A stretch of DNA of 64,000 nucleotides from M3007 sp965249785 (GTDB lineage Bacteria > Bacteroidota > Bacteroidia > Chitinophagales > Saprospiraceae). Both the position numbers and the translations under genes were made by a program. Positions 18,923-28,514 of this stretch are shown one piece after another. Under the pieces are notes generated by a model. That model worked only from the letters and a program-made list of their open reading frames with translations. It searched no databases and had not been told where the DNA came from. The stretch lies in contig CBDFMU010000056.1 in assembly GCA_965249785.1 (NCBI GenBank), positions 1-64,000 of the forward strand. The letters run 5' to 3'. Positions within the stretch are counted from its first letter, which is position 1, and every line of letters starts with the position of its first letter.

Positions 18923-20191
18923 TCATTCTTCGCCTTCCTCGGCTACTTTGGAAGCAGATAACAGGTAAAATGCTCCTTTCGTTACAACGCGGCTGTGCTT
19001 TAAATCGAAATCTTTCGGCAACAATACTTCCACCCAACTGGCATCAGTCACGCCGCGTTTCACTTCGATCATGTGAAAACGGTGCTCGCCATGTGCTTCG
19101 GTTTCGCCCGCATGTGCAGGCTCTTTATTTTCAGTTTTTGCTGCCTCCACAAAGAGGTAATCTTTACCGCCGCTGCTCACAATGGCCGCTTCCGGCAAAG
19201 CAGGCACGGGACTTGCGCCAGTCTCTACCGTAGCCTTAAAGTACATACCAGGCAGCAAATTAGTATCTTCCTTATCCAGGTGGCAATGCACCCGAATGCT
19301 GCGATCAGGACCAATTTCGCGCCCGAAAAGGTAGATTTTGGCGTGGCGTTCCTGCGTTTCGTTGGCCAAGGTAAAGCGCACTATTTGGCCGACTTTCAAT
19401 TTCAGGATGTCTTTTTCAAACACCGTAAGTTCGGCGTGTAAATGTTCCGTATCAGCAATTTTAAAGAGTACTTCCGTGTTGCCGACGTACTTGCCGATGT
19501 TGACATTGACCTCCGTGACATAGCCATTGGTGGGCGAATAGAGGCTGATTTCACTTTGAAAATTGTCCGCCGAAAGTCGTTCGGGATTGATACCGAGCAA
19601 TTTAAGCCGGGCGCGCTGGCCGCCAGTTCTGGCTTCGAGACTGGCGATGCGGGCTTTCAGCGTGGTATATTCGGCTTTGGCAGATTGGAGGGTTTTGCCG
19701 GCGTTGATGTTTTCGCGGGCAAGTTCTTCCTGGCGTTTGTATTCAGCTTCCGCGTATTCGAGTTGGCCGCGCGCGGCGATCAGGTCTTGACGGGTTTCCA
19801 AATATGCCTGTTGTTCATTGATAAATTCGGGATTGCGCAACACGGCGATCACCTGGCCTTTGCGCACTTTTGAACCTTGTAGCAGGTCTGATTTTTGCAG
19901 AAAACCGGCGGCTGGCGCACTGATGCTGACCAGGTTTTGCGGCGGCACATCAAGCACACCATTGACTTTCACTGTGCCAGAAAGCGGTCGGGTTTCCACC
20001 TGGCTGACCGCAATACCCGCAATGTTATACTGATCGGCGGTCAGGACTAATTCCTGATTTTCATCCGCTTCGGGTGCGTGTTCCTCGGTTGGTTTTTCCG
20101 CCACAGGGTCGGGCTTGTTTTCGCCACAAGCAGGTAGAAAAAACAGGCTACTCAACAATGTAGCGAGGGTTATATATTTTAAAAATCTCAT
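18923..20191 (-). CDS. RND efflux periplasmic adaptor (CusB/CzcB type), lipoprotein
   Basis: The 422-residue product starts MRFLKYITLATLLSSLFFLPAC; C22 is the lipid attachment site. The order barrel-sandwich half (PAAGFLQKSDLLQGSKV), long coiled-coil hairpin (about residues 125-190), second lipoyl half (SPTNGYVTEVNV) and beta-barrel domains is that of HlyD-family adaptors. A His-rich patch (AHAGETEAHGEHRFH) late in the protein could bind metal. It links the inner-membrane pump to the outer-membrane channel. The pump gene lies 114 bp upstream on the same strand, so the two form an operon. Confidence 0.92.
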   Translation of the reverse strand: MRFLKYITLATLLSSLFFLPACGENKPDPVAEKPTEEHAPEADENQELVLTADQYNIAGIAVSQVETRPLSGTVKVNGVLDVPPQNLVSISAPAAGFLQKSDLLQGSKVRKGQVIAVLRNPEFINEQQAYLETRQDLIAARGQLEYAEAEYKRQEELARENINAGKTLQSAKAEYTTLKARIASLEARTGGQRARLKLLGINPERLSADNFQSEISLYSPTNGYVTEVNVNIGKYVGNTEVLFKIADTEHLHAELTVFEKDILKLKVGQIVRFTLANETQERHAKIYLFGREIGPDRSIRVHCHLDKEDTNLLPGMYFKATVETGASPVPALPEAAIVSSGGKDYLFVEAAKTENKEPAHAGETEAHGEHRFHMIEVKRGVTDASWVEVLLPKDFDLKHSRVVTKGAFYLLSASKVAEEGEE

Positions 20192-20304
20192 GTTTTGAAC
20201 TATTGTATCGGCGATTTTAGCCGCCGAGTGTTGTTAATTGAATTTCAATTGATTAAATCTTATAAGGCTTCAAAAACCTTATAGGATTATGGATCCGATC
20301 GGCG

Positions 20305-23300
20305 TTATTTTCCAGCCAGCCATTCCATAGTGATAACTGCCTCATTATAAGCATCTAACGCCGCCAAATAGCCGAGCCGAATATCGTTGGCGCGAGTTAG
20401 TGCCTGGGCATATTCCAGGTAGCCAACATCGCCTGCACGAAAGGATTTTTGCGCATTGGTAAAGAGCAAATCAGCAGTTGGCAGAGCCGTTTTTTCGTAA
20501 TAATCCAGCGTAGTGCGTTGTTTCTCGTACTCCTGAAAAGCCTGTTGGTATTGTCCATCCAGTTGGCGGGTTTGCGCTTCCAGGTTCGTCTGGGCGATTT
20601 GCTGCGCTATCCTGGATGCGTCGACGCGACTTTTCTGTGCTTTGCGAAAAATTGGCACCGAAACGCCCACCTGCGCGACGTGAAATCGGTCGCTCGCTGA
20701 GTAGTTTGGGCTTACATTTTCCTCCGGCGTGATGAGCGATTGGTTCAAATAACCGATGCTGAAATCAGGGGCGAGCTTTGCTTTTTCTACCGCCGTTTCG
20801 GCTTGTCGCAGCGCAATTTGCTGCTGAAAATAGGCTAATGCCGGATTCTCCGCCGCGCCAGAAACTACGTTTGGCAGTTCCCTTTTGGTCAAGTTTACAT
20901 CAACAGGAACGCCGATGGGTGGAGCAGCATGGAGCAGGATTTGTAACCGGATTTGCTCGATTTGCAGGTCGGAGCCGGTTTGCGCCAGCCGATTGCGAAC
21001 TTCGCCGAGTTGGGCATCGGCAGTGATTTTTTCCAGTGAGGTGGCTTCTCCGGTACGTACACGCACTTCCGATGCCCGCACAAAACCGGCTACCAAACTA
21101 TCCTGGTTGTGCAGAAGCCGTTGTCTTTCAAGCAAATACACCAGTTTATACCAACTGGTGCGCACTTCATAAATCAGGTCATTGGTCGTCACCGAAAGCG
21201 ACAATTCGGCGGCCAACGTATTAGCATCAGCAAAAGCCAGCCCGGCGCGGCGGTTGCGTGGATTGGGAATTTCCTGGGTAACGCTGAACCCCTGATCGAA
21301 TCTGCTGGAGTTGTATTGGCCAAGTTGCGCCCCGAAACTGGTCTTGGGAACGTCGTAAGCCGCGCCGCGCAAAGTCTGTTGCAACTGGATTTTATACGTA
21401 CCGACTTTGACTTGCGGGTTATTGGTTTTTGCCTGATTAATGGCCTCTTCGAGCGTGATTTCAGTAGGAGAGGCTGCCGTTTGCGCATTCGTATGTAGCG
21501 GAAAAAATGCCAGGGCCAACAATGTTAGCGAAGCCGCCGTTTTTGCTTTTTTGCCAAACCATTTTTCAAAATACACGTATAAACAAGGCAGCACCAGCAG
21601 CGTGAGCAGCGTCGCCGAAATCAATCCACCGATGACCACCGTCGCCAATGGCCGTTGTACTTCTGCACCGTCGCCCATGGAAAGGGCCATCGGCAAAAAG
21701 CCCAGCGAAGCCACTGAAGCCGTCATAATGACCGGCCGCAAACGCACCGCCGTGCCTTGACGCACCCGCTCCAGTATGTCGCTCATGCCTTCGGCTTTAA
21801 GCTGGTTGAAATAACCGATCAGCACGATGCCGTTGAGCACCGCCACGCCGAAGAGCGCGATGAAACCCACGCCCGCCGAAATCGAAAATGGCATCCCCCG
21901 CAGAGCCAAAGCCGCCACACCACCGATGGCCGACAGCGGCACAGCAGTAAAAATCAAAAATGCCTGACTGACCGAGCGAAAGGTAAAAAACAGCAGCCCG
22001 AAAATCAGCACCAAAGCCAATGGAACGGCTACGGCAAGCCGCGCATTGGCTGCGCGGAGGTTTTCAAACTGGCCGCCAAAAGTGTAGTGATAACCGCTTG
22101 GCAACCGCAGTTTTTCCTGCAAAATGCGCTCAATATCCTTCACTACGCTTTCCACATCGCGGCCACGGACATTGAAACCCACGAAAATCCGGCGTTGTCC
22201 GCTTTCGCGGCTCACTTGGGCGGGGGCTTCCTTGTATTCAATCGTGGCTACCTGCGACAGCGGCACTTTTTGGCCGTCGTGGGTCGGAATGTAGAGGTTT
22301 TCCAAATTGGCCAGATCGGTACGCAGGCCGCGTTCGAGACGCACCACGAGGTCAAAACGCTTTTCGCCTTCGTACACCACGCCCGCCGTGCTGCCCGCGT
22401 AAGCCGTTTTGACAATCATATTTATTTCAGCTACGTTCAGACCGAATTGCGCCAGTCGGTCGCGGTCGTAAGTGACCTGCACCTGCGGCAGACCGCGCAC
22501 TTTTTCCGTCGTCGCCTCGGTCACGCCTGCCACCGGGGCGATGAGTCGGGCGACTTTGGCAGCCTGGTCGGCCAGCACGTCGAGGTCGTCGCCGAAGATT
22601 TTGATCGCCACATCCTGCCGAATGCCGGTCATCAGTTCGTTGAAACGCATTTGCATGGGTTGGGTGAGTTCGATGCTCACGCCGGGCAAAGCGGACAGGG
22701 CCTCTTCCATCGCTTCTTGCATGGATTCGCGATTGCCCACTTCGCTGCGCCAGGTCGTTTTAGGGTGCATAGCTACCATGACATCGGCGCGTTCTACGGG
22801 CATGGGATCGGTGGGAATTTCGGCACTCCCGATACGGCTGACCACTTGTTTTATTTCGGGAAATTTCTGCATCAAAATCTGCTCCGCTTTGGTCGTACTT
22901 TCCACCATTTGCGTCAGCGAAGTACCTTGCATCATACTAAATTCGACGGTCAAATCGCCCTCTTCCAGGGTTGGAATGAACTCGCCGCCCATTCGGGAAA
23001 AAGCCCAGATAGCCAGCGCGAAAAGCAGCATGGACACGCCAATCGTAGACTTCTTCCAACGCAGTACGCCATTCAGTGCAGGCGTGTATAGTTTTTGGAA
23101 AAAAGCCATAATGCGGTCGGAAATGTTGGGCGCATGCTGGGTTGTCTTGCTCAAAAAAAGCGCGGAAGCCACTGGCACCCAGGTCAACGACAGGATAAAC
23201 GCGCCGAGAATGGCAAAACCGACCGTCTCGGCCATCGGGCGGAACATTTTGCCTTCGATGCCGACCAGCGACAAAATGGGCAAATACACGATCAAAATAA

Positions 23301-24669
23301 TGATTTCGCCGAAAGCCGCGCTGTTCCGAATTTTGGATGCGGCAGTGTAGACTTGCTCGTCCATCTGTCGTTGCGTGAGTCGCGTCAAACCGGGAAAAAG
23401 GTAGCTGCCAGTGATGCGATGCACGATGGCCTCGACGATGATGACCGTGCCATCCACCAGCAAGCCGAAATCAATGGCACCAAGCGACATGAGATTGCCG
23501 GACACGCCGAAGAGGCGCATCATAGAAAAAGCGAACAGCATGGCCAGCGGAATGACGGACGCTACGACTAGACCCGCGCGGAGATTGCCGAGCAGCAACA
23601 CCAGCACAAAGACCACGATCAAACCGCCTTCGAGCAGGTTTTTTTCGACGGTACCGATGGTGCGGCTGACCAGTTCGGTGCGGTCAATAAATGGTTCGAT
23701 AACTACGCCTTCCGGCAAAGACTGCTGAATCTGGGCGACGCGTTCTTTCACCCGGCGACTGACTTCCACGAAATTATCGCCTTTGAGCATGAGCGTAATG
23801 CCGGCCACCACTTCGCCTTCGCCATTGCGGGTGACCGCACCGAGGCGATTGACACTACCAAATTGTACCGTCCCCACGTCACGCACGAGCACCGGAATGC
23901 CGTTGCGAGTAGTGACTACGATGCGCTCGATGTCTTGCAACGTCTGCACCAGCCCGATGCCCCGAATGAAATACAGGTTACTGCCTTTTTCGATGTAGGA
24001 GCCGCCAGTGTTTTCATTGTTTTGCTGCAAGGCCTCAAATATAGCGGGCATGGTCAGGCCGAGGGCATTGAGTTTGTCCGGGTCCACCGCCAGTTCGTAC
24101 TGCTTCACATAGCCGCCCCATCCACTCACTTCGGCCACGCCGGGTGTCCCGGAAAGTTGGCGTTTTATCACCCAATCCTGCAAGGTGCGCAAGTCGGTGG
24201 CGGTGTATTTGTCTTTAAATGCCGGGGTCGGGTGGACGGTGTAATGATAAATCTCCCCCAATCCAGTGGTAACGGGTGCCAGAAATGGCTGGGCTAAACC
24301 GGCGGGTATGACCTCCTGCGCTTCTTTCAGTCCCTCGGATACCTGTTGACGCGCCCAATAAATATCTACATCGTCTTTGAAAACCAGGGTAATGACCGAC
24401 AAGCCGGAGCGCGAAATGGAACGTCGCTCGACGACTTGCGGAATGTTTGCCAGGGCTAATTCGACTGGCGCAGTGATGAATTGCTCGACTTCCTGCGCGC
24501 CCAGTGTGGAAGCCTGCGTGATGATCTGCACCTGGTTATTGGTGATGTCGGGTACCGCATCGAGGGGCAGTTGTATGAAAGAAATGATACCCACAATGGC
24601 CAAGGCCAGGGTGAAAAGCCCAACGATGAGTTTGTTACGTATGGAAAAATAAATGATTTTGTCTAACAT
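20305..24669 (-). CDS. CzcA-type heavy-metal RND pump fused to a TolC-like channel
   Basis: The protein has 1,454 residues. Residues 1 to about 1035 are a complete HME-RND transporter (MLDKIIYFSIRNKLIVG start, twelve membrane segments, two large periplasmic loops). The relay segment DFGLLVDGTVIIVEA at 400-414 has D-F-G-x3-D-G as in CzcA rather than CusA, but Ala replaces the usual Asn of VEN. A signal-like hydrophobic stretch (about 1040-1060, ending TNAQ) leads into an outer-membrane-factor domain with two long-helix repeats (LEEAINQAKTNN; VRASEVRVRTGEAT). Such fusions are known in Bacteroidota. The internal signal suggests cleavage, giving pump and channel from one gene. Zn, Co, Cd or Cu could be the substrate. 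Confidence 0.92.
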   Translation of the reverse strand: MLDKIIYFSIRNKLIVGLFTLALAIVGIISFIQLPLDAVPDITNNQVQIITQASTLGAQEVEQFITAPVELALANIPQVVERRSISRSGLSVITLVFKDDVDIYWARQQVSEGLKEAQEVIPAGLAQPFLAPVTTGLGEIYHYTVHPTPAFKDKYTATDLRTLQDWVIKRQLSGTPGVAEVSGWGGYVKQYELAVDPDKLNALGLTMPAIFEALQQNNENTGGSYIEKGSNLYFIRGIGLVQTLQDIERIVVTTRNGIPVLVRDVGTVQFGSVNRLGAVTRNGEGEVVAGITLMLKGDNFVEVSRRVKERVAQIQQSLPEGVVIEPFIDRTELVSRTIGTVEKNLLEGGLIVVFVLVLLLGNLRAGLVVASVIPLAMLFAFSMMRLFGVSGNLMSLGAIDFGLLVDGTVIIVEAIVHRITGSYLFPGLTRLTQRQMDEQVYTAASKIRNSAAFGEIIILIVYLPILSLVGIEGKMFRPMAETVGFAILGAFILSLTWVPVASALFLSKTTQHAPNISDRIMAFFQKLYTPALNGVLRWKKSTIGVSMLLFALAIWAFSRMGGEFIPTLEEGDLTVEFSMMQGTSLTQMVESTTKAEQILMQKFPEIKQVVSRIGSAEIPTDPMPVERADVMVAMHPKTTWRSEVGNRESMQEAMEEALSALPGVSIELTQPMQMRFNELMTGIRQDVAIKIFGDDLDVLADQAAKVARLIAPVAGVTEATTEKVRGLPQVQVTYDRDRLAQFGLNVAEINMIVKTAYAGSTAGVVYEGEKRFDLVVRLERGLRTDLANLENLYIPTHDGQKVPLSQVATIEYKEAPAQVSRESGQRRIFVGFNVRGRDVESVVKDIERILQEKLRLPSGYHYTFGGQFENLRAANARLAVAVPLALVLIFGLLFFTFRSVSQAFLIFTAVPLSAIGGVAALALRGMPFSISAGVGFIALFGVAVLNGIVLIGYFNQLKAEGMSDILERVRQGTAVRLRPVIMTASVASLGFLPMALSMGDGAEVQRPLATVVIGGLISATLLTLLVLPCLYVYFEKWFGKKAKTAASLTLLALAFFPLHTNAQTAASPTEITLEEAINQAKTNNPQVKVGTYKIQLQQTLRGAAYDVPKTSFGAQLGQYNSSRFDQGFSVTQEIPNPRNRRAGLAFADANTLAAELSLSVTTNDLIYEVRTSWYKLVYLLERQRLLHNQDSLVAGFVRASEVRVRTGEATSLEKITADAQLGEVRNRLAQTGSDLQIEQIRLQILLHAAPPIGVPVDVNLTKRELPNVVSGAAENPALAYFQQQIALRQAETAVEKAKLAPDFSIGYLNQSLITPEENVSPNYSASDRFHVAQVGVSVPIFRKAQKSRVDASRIAQQIAQTNLEAQTRQLDGQYQQAFQEYEKQRTTLDYYEKTALPTADLLFTNAQKSFRAGDVGYLEYAQALTRANDIRLGYLAALDAYNEAVITMEWLAGK

Positions 24670-24763
24670 GGAGACGGTTGGGTGGATGCTTGAAAAATGC
24701 CAGCATCCGCACTCGGTAGAACACCAAATGCGGAAAACCCTGACTAATAGTCAGCGGTAAAGC

Positions 24764-25105
24764 TTAACCCAACGATGGTAGTGGAGGACGGAACAGGGCC
24801 GCCAGATGCGCGGCAGAATGAGGAGCCTGATAAGAAAAGGCCGTTTGTTTTTCTTTCACCAAGGGTTTTTCCAGCGCAGCCTCCCAGATCGGCAACTTCA
24901 CGGAAATGGTCACGCAGCCACAACACGCACAGGTGCACAGCGGCGAACACAGATCATTGCAGGCGTGGTGCTCATCGTTTTGTGCATCGGCAGACTGGAA
25001 ACTAAGGCTGGCCTGCTGCGAATGTCCACTATGCTCGGAGTCCGTGCAAGGCACACAGCCAAGCGCGAGCAGGTAGAAAGCAAAGAGGCGAGCAGACCAG
25101 AACAT
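24764..25105 (-). CDS. DUF6660-like Cys-rich membrane-anchored protein
   Basis: The 113-residue product has an N-terminal hydrophobic segment (MFWSARLFAFYLLALGCVPC). A His-rich stretch and the dense cysteine block CNDLCSPLCTCACCGC follow, then a short tail. The layout resembles the small DUF6660 proteins found next to Bacteroidota metal pumps. It sits between the RND pump and a Cu-type ATPase, so metal binding in the periplasm is likely. The -7 box ends only five bases before the ATG, so its transcript may be leaderless. Confidence 0.72.
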   Translation of the reverse strand: MFWSARLFAFYLLALGCVPCTDSEHSGHSQQASLSFQSADAQNDEHHACNDLCSPLCTCACCGCVTISVKLPIWEAALEKPLVKEKQTAFSYQAPHSAAHLAALFRPPLPSLG

Positions 25106-25109
25106 ACGG

Positions 25110-25117
25110 CAAAGGTA
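25110..25117 (-). promoter_or_regulatory. -7 box (TACCTTTG) of the Cys-rich metal protein
   Basis: TACCTTTG on the minus strand ends five bases from the ATG at 25105. It would drive the DUF6660-like gene and possibly the RND operon. Confidence 0.5.
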
Positions 25118-25208
25118 GAGAATAATTGGTGGAAACGTTGTTTTTGGGATTTGGTTGCGTAGTAGTGAGGAGGTGGAATAGGAACGCGTTCCAATGAGAC
25201 AGCTTCTA

Positions 25209-27272
25209 TTATCCAGCCAAATCCTTTTTCAACAACTGCGCATTTACCGCCACCACAATCGTACTCGCGCTCATCAACACCGCACCCATGGCCGGACTCA
25301 GCACAAAATGCGGGTAGAGTACCCCGGCGGCCAGCGGAATGGCGACTACGTTATAGCCCGTCGCCCACCAGAGATTTTGCACCATTTTTCGGTAAGTGGC
25401 CTTACCAAAATTGACGAGGCCCAACACATCCGAGGGTTTGCTATCGGTGAGGATAATGTCGGCGGTTTCGGCAGCCACGTCGGTGCCAGAGCCGACAGCG
25501 ATGCCAACGTCAGCCTGGGCCAGTGCGGGTGCGTCGTTCACACCATCGCCAGTCATAGCCACATACTCGCCTTTGGCTTGCAGGTCTTTCACGATTTCGA
25601 CTTTTTGGTGGGGCAGCACCTCGGCAAAATAGCCGTCCAGACCCAACTGTTCAGCGACCGCTTTGCCGACCTTATCATTATCGCCAGTGGCCATAAATAC
25701 CTTGATACCCTGGCTTTTCAATTGCCGCACCGCCTCGGCAGCATCCGGGCGAATTTGGTCGGCCAGCGCGATAAAGCCAATTAATTTATCTCCTTCTAAT
25801 ACAAATACTACTGTTTCGGCGGCTGAACCGTTGGCCTCTATTGGAATAGAAATATTTTTTTCTTTCAAATATCCGGGGCTGACGACGCTGAATTTTTTAT
25901 CACTTATCTCCCCAGTAATACCTTGGCCAGTGAGGGATGCAAAATTGGAAACCGCTGGCAAGGACAAGCCAGCAGCTTTAGCGGCGGCGACTACCCCTTG
26001 CGCGATGGGATGCTGGCTTTCTTGTTCGAGCGCAGCGGTGGTAGCGAGTAAAGTATTTTCATCCAACCCCGCCGCAAGTGAAACGATGCGCGACACACCG
26101 AATTTGCCCTCAGTGAGGGTGCCGGTTTTATCAAAAACCATCGCGGTGATGCGACGAGCGTTTTCAAAAGCCGTACGGTTGCGAATGAGCAAACCGCGCC
26201 GGGCAGTCATTGACGTAGAAATAGCGACGACCAAAGGAATAGCTACGCCCAAAGCGTGCGGGCAGGAGGTGACCATCACCGTCACCATGCGTTCCAGCGC
26301 AAAAGCAAAGGTCTGACCTTTGGCCAGCCAGACGGCCAGCGTACCAAATCCAGCACCTAATGCGATGAAAGTCAACCACTTGGCGGCGCGGTCGGCCAAG
26401 TCTTGGGTCTGTGATTTGGCGGCTTGCGCTTCCTGCACTAGGGCAATAACCTTGTTGAGGTAACTATCCTGGCCCGATTTATCTACCCGGACTTTCAGGC
26501 TGCCTTCGCCGTTGATGGCTCCGGCGATGACTTTTGCGGCAGTCGTTTTTTGCACGGGTACGCTTTCGCCAGTAAGCATACTTTCGTTCACCGTGCTGTT
26601 GCCCTCCGTGACGGTGCCATCCACCGGGATTTTTTCGCCGGGCTTCACCAGTACCACATCGCCGATTTTGAGTTCATCTACCCGCATATCGTGCAGCATT
26701 TCGCCGTGATACATGTGCGCCTCAGCGGGTAACATCTTGACTATCAGTTCCAAAGCCTTTGAGGCTCCAGCGACGGATTTCATTTCCAGCCAGTGCCCAA
26801 GCAGCATAATAACGATCAGCGTGGCGAGTTCCCAGTAGAAATCCATGCCTGCTACCAGCCTAAACACGACCGCCGTGCTGTATAAAAATGCCACCGTAAT
26901 GGCTACGCCAATAAGCGTCATCATGCCCGGCTGGCGACGTTTTAATTCGTTCCACAGCCCGATCAGGAATGGCCAACCCCCATAAAAATAGATGATGCTG
27001 CCAAGCACCACTGACACCCAATCGCGCCCCGGAAAATCAAAGTGATAGCCGACGGCCATCTGGAACATCGGCGAGATGGCGACTACTGGCAGGGTGAGTC
27101 CCAGACAAATCCAAAACCGCCGCAGGAAATCGGCGATCATAGCGGAGTGGTCGTGTCCGGCGTGACCGTTGGGCATGTCCCCGGACATGACCATTCCGTC
27201 GGGCATAGTGTGGTGAGCGGGGTCGTGCGGGGAGGATTTGGGAAGAGGGGAATGATCGGGATGGTTTTCCAT
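25209..27272 (-). CDS. copB: P1B-type copper ATPase, CPH class (CopB-like)
   Basis: The 687-residue product has a His/Met-rich N-terminus (residues 1-45) instead of HMA domains. Six to eight membrane segments are present. TGES lies at 234-237, the transmembrane metal site is CPH at 337-339, and DKTGT is at 381-385. SCPHALGVAIP marks the P1B-3 subclass, whose characterised members move Cu(II)/Cu(I) or Ag(I). Later motifs GDGVNDAPALAQADVG and SGTDVAAETADI are intact. It is distinct from the CPC-type pump at 16.6 kb. Together with the RND pump it forms a double-membrane metal-export set. Confidence 0.92.
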   Translation of the reverse strand: MENHPDHSPLPKSSPHDPAHHTMPDGMVMSGDMPNGHAGHDHSAMIADFLRRFWICLGLTLPVVAISPMFQMAVGYHFDFPGRDWVSVVLGSIIYFYGGWPFLIGLWNELKRRQPGMMTLIGVAITVAFLYSTAVVFRLVAGMDFYWELATLIVIMLLGHWLEMKSVAGASKALELIVKMLPAEAHMYHGEMLHDMRVDELKIGDVVLVKPGEKIPVDGTVTEGNSTVNESMLTGESVPVQKTTAAKVIAGAINGEGSLKVRVDKSGQDSYLNKVIALVQEAQAAKSQTQDLADRAAKWLTFIALGAGFGTLAVWLAKGQTFAFALERMVTVMVTSCPHALGVAIPLVVAISTSMTARRGLLIRNRTAFENARRITAMVFDKTGTLTEGKFGVSRIVSLAAGLDENTLLATTAALEQESQHPIAQGVVAAAKAAGLSLPAVSNFASLTGQGITGEISDKKFSVVSPGYLKEKNISIPIEANGSAAETVVFVLEGDKLIGFIALADQIRPDAAEAVRQLKSQGIKVFMATGDNDKVGKAVAEQLGLDGYFAEVLPHQKVEIVKDLQAKGEYVAMTGDGVNDAPALAQADVGIAVGSGTDVAAETADIILTDSKPSDVLGLVNFGKATYRKMVQNLWWATGYNVVAIPLAAGVLYPHFVLSPAMGAVLMSASTIVVAVNAQLLKKDLAG

Positions 27273-27531
27273 GGTGTGAGTTAAGTCATTAATGCTTTAA
27301 CTAGTACTCCAGCAACCCCTCTATTTTCCAAAAATCAAAATCTTTTTGAATTTTACGGATTTCTTGATTTTCAATACCTTACAAAACACTGCACATTTGT
27401 CATCTTGGCGAGATACATCCACGTCGCAGGCTATACTGTAGAGTGCAAGTATCCCGGCAGAATAGCAAATGTAGCATACACCATAAGTGCGAAGATTTTT
27501 GCAAAAATGCAAAACATTGACTTTCAGATAC

Positions 27532-28350
27532 TTACACGCCACTCCACGCCGAAAATCCGCCATCCACTGGCACAATTACGCCCGTCACGAACCTCGAAGC
27601 ATCCGAACAAAGCCAAATACAAGTGCCGATAAGTTCCTCCGCTTCGCCGAAACGGGCCATGGGTGTCTTGCGAATCACAGACATACCGCGCTCGGTATAG
27701 CCGCCTTCGGGCGTAGTCAGCAGGGCGCGATTTTGGTCGGCGATGAAAAAACCCGGCGCGATGGCGTTGACGCGGATGCCTTCGCCAAATTTCAGGGCCG
27801 CTTCCACCGCCAGCCATTTGGTGAACATATCCACCGCCGCTTTCGCTGTCGAGTAGCCCGGTATGCGGGTGATCGCCTGCATGGCCGCCATGGACGAAAT
27901 GTTGATGATGGTGCCAGTTTTTTGCTTGGCCATTAGTCGCCCGAAAACCATCGTCGGCAAAACGGTACCATCCAGATTGAGTGCAAAGACCTGTTTATAA
28001 TTGGCAAAAGTATGATTATCAAAGAAATTCTGTGCTGGTGGAATGGCTGCGCCGGGAGTATTGCCGCCCGCGCCGTTGATGAGTATGTCGAGTTTTCCCC
28101 AGCGTTCCAACACTTGCGTGGCCGCAGATTCGAGAGCCGCTTCGTCCAGCACATCAGCCACTAAACTGATGGCCTCACCGCCTCCCGCGCAAATGCTCTC
28201 CACCATTTTTTCGTTTTTTTCGGGCGTACGACCCAGGATGCCTACTTTGGCTCCGCGAGCGGCGAGGGCTTTGGCCATCGCGCCGCAGAGTACGCCAGAG
28301 CCGCCGGTGATGACGGCTACTTTGCCGGATACGTCGAAAAGATTATCCAT
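27532..28350 (-). CDS. uxuB: SDR oxidoreductase, probable D-mannonate oxidoreductase
   Basis: The 272-residue product is a classical short-chain dehydrogenase. It shows the cofactor loop TGGSGVLCGAMA near residue 16, NGAGG, the catalytic Ser of NISSM and the Y-S-T-A-K dyad, and the C-terminal PVDGGFSAWSG. In Bacteroidota, SDRs with PPAQNFFDN-like inserts act as fructuronate reductases (D-mannonate:NAD+ oxidoreductases). The divergent hexuronate transporter and the downstream eda, uxaC and kdgK support that role. The substrate call rests on this context. Confidence 0.82.
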   Translation of the reverse strand: MDNLFDVSGKVAVITGGSGVLCGAMAKALAARGAKVGILGRTPEKNEKMVESICAGGGEAISLVADVLDEAALESAATQVLERWGKLDILINGAGGNTPGAAIPPAQNFFDNHTFANYKQVFALNLDGTVLPTMVFGRLMAKQKTGTIINISSMAAMQAITRIPGYSTAKAAVDMFTKWLAVEAALKFGEGIRVNAIAPGFFIADQNRALLTTPEGGYTERGMSVIRKTPMARFGEAEELIGTCIWLCSDASRFVTGVIVPVDGGFSAWSGV

Positions 28351-28514
28351 GATAATTGCTTGGTTTAGAGTGGTTTAGAAAGGTTGAAAAGGTTTGGTTA
28401 TTTGATCATATATGCTCTATTCAAGACCACGCTGCCTGGTATAGAATAGAAGTGACAAACGTAGGGTACTCCACCTTTACTCCTATACATTAGTTCGCTT
28501 TTCCTCCATAAAAA

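Noticed and set aside
21757..23091. 444-residue plus-strand frame
   Set aside because: It is antisense to the RND pump, whose residues and membrane pattern are unmistakable.
27321..27575. 84-residue minus-strand frame upstream of the copper ATPase
   Set aside because: Overlaps the end of the oxidoreductase gene, has no signal or domain and no matching neighbour; treated as empty gap.
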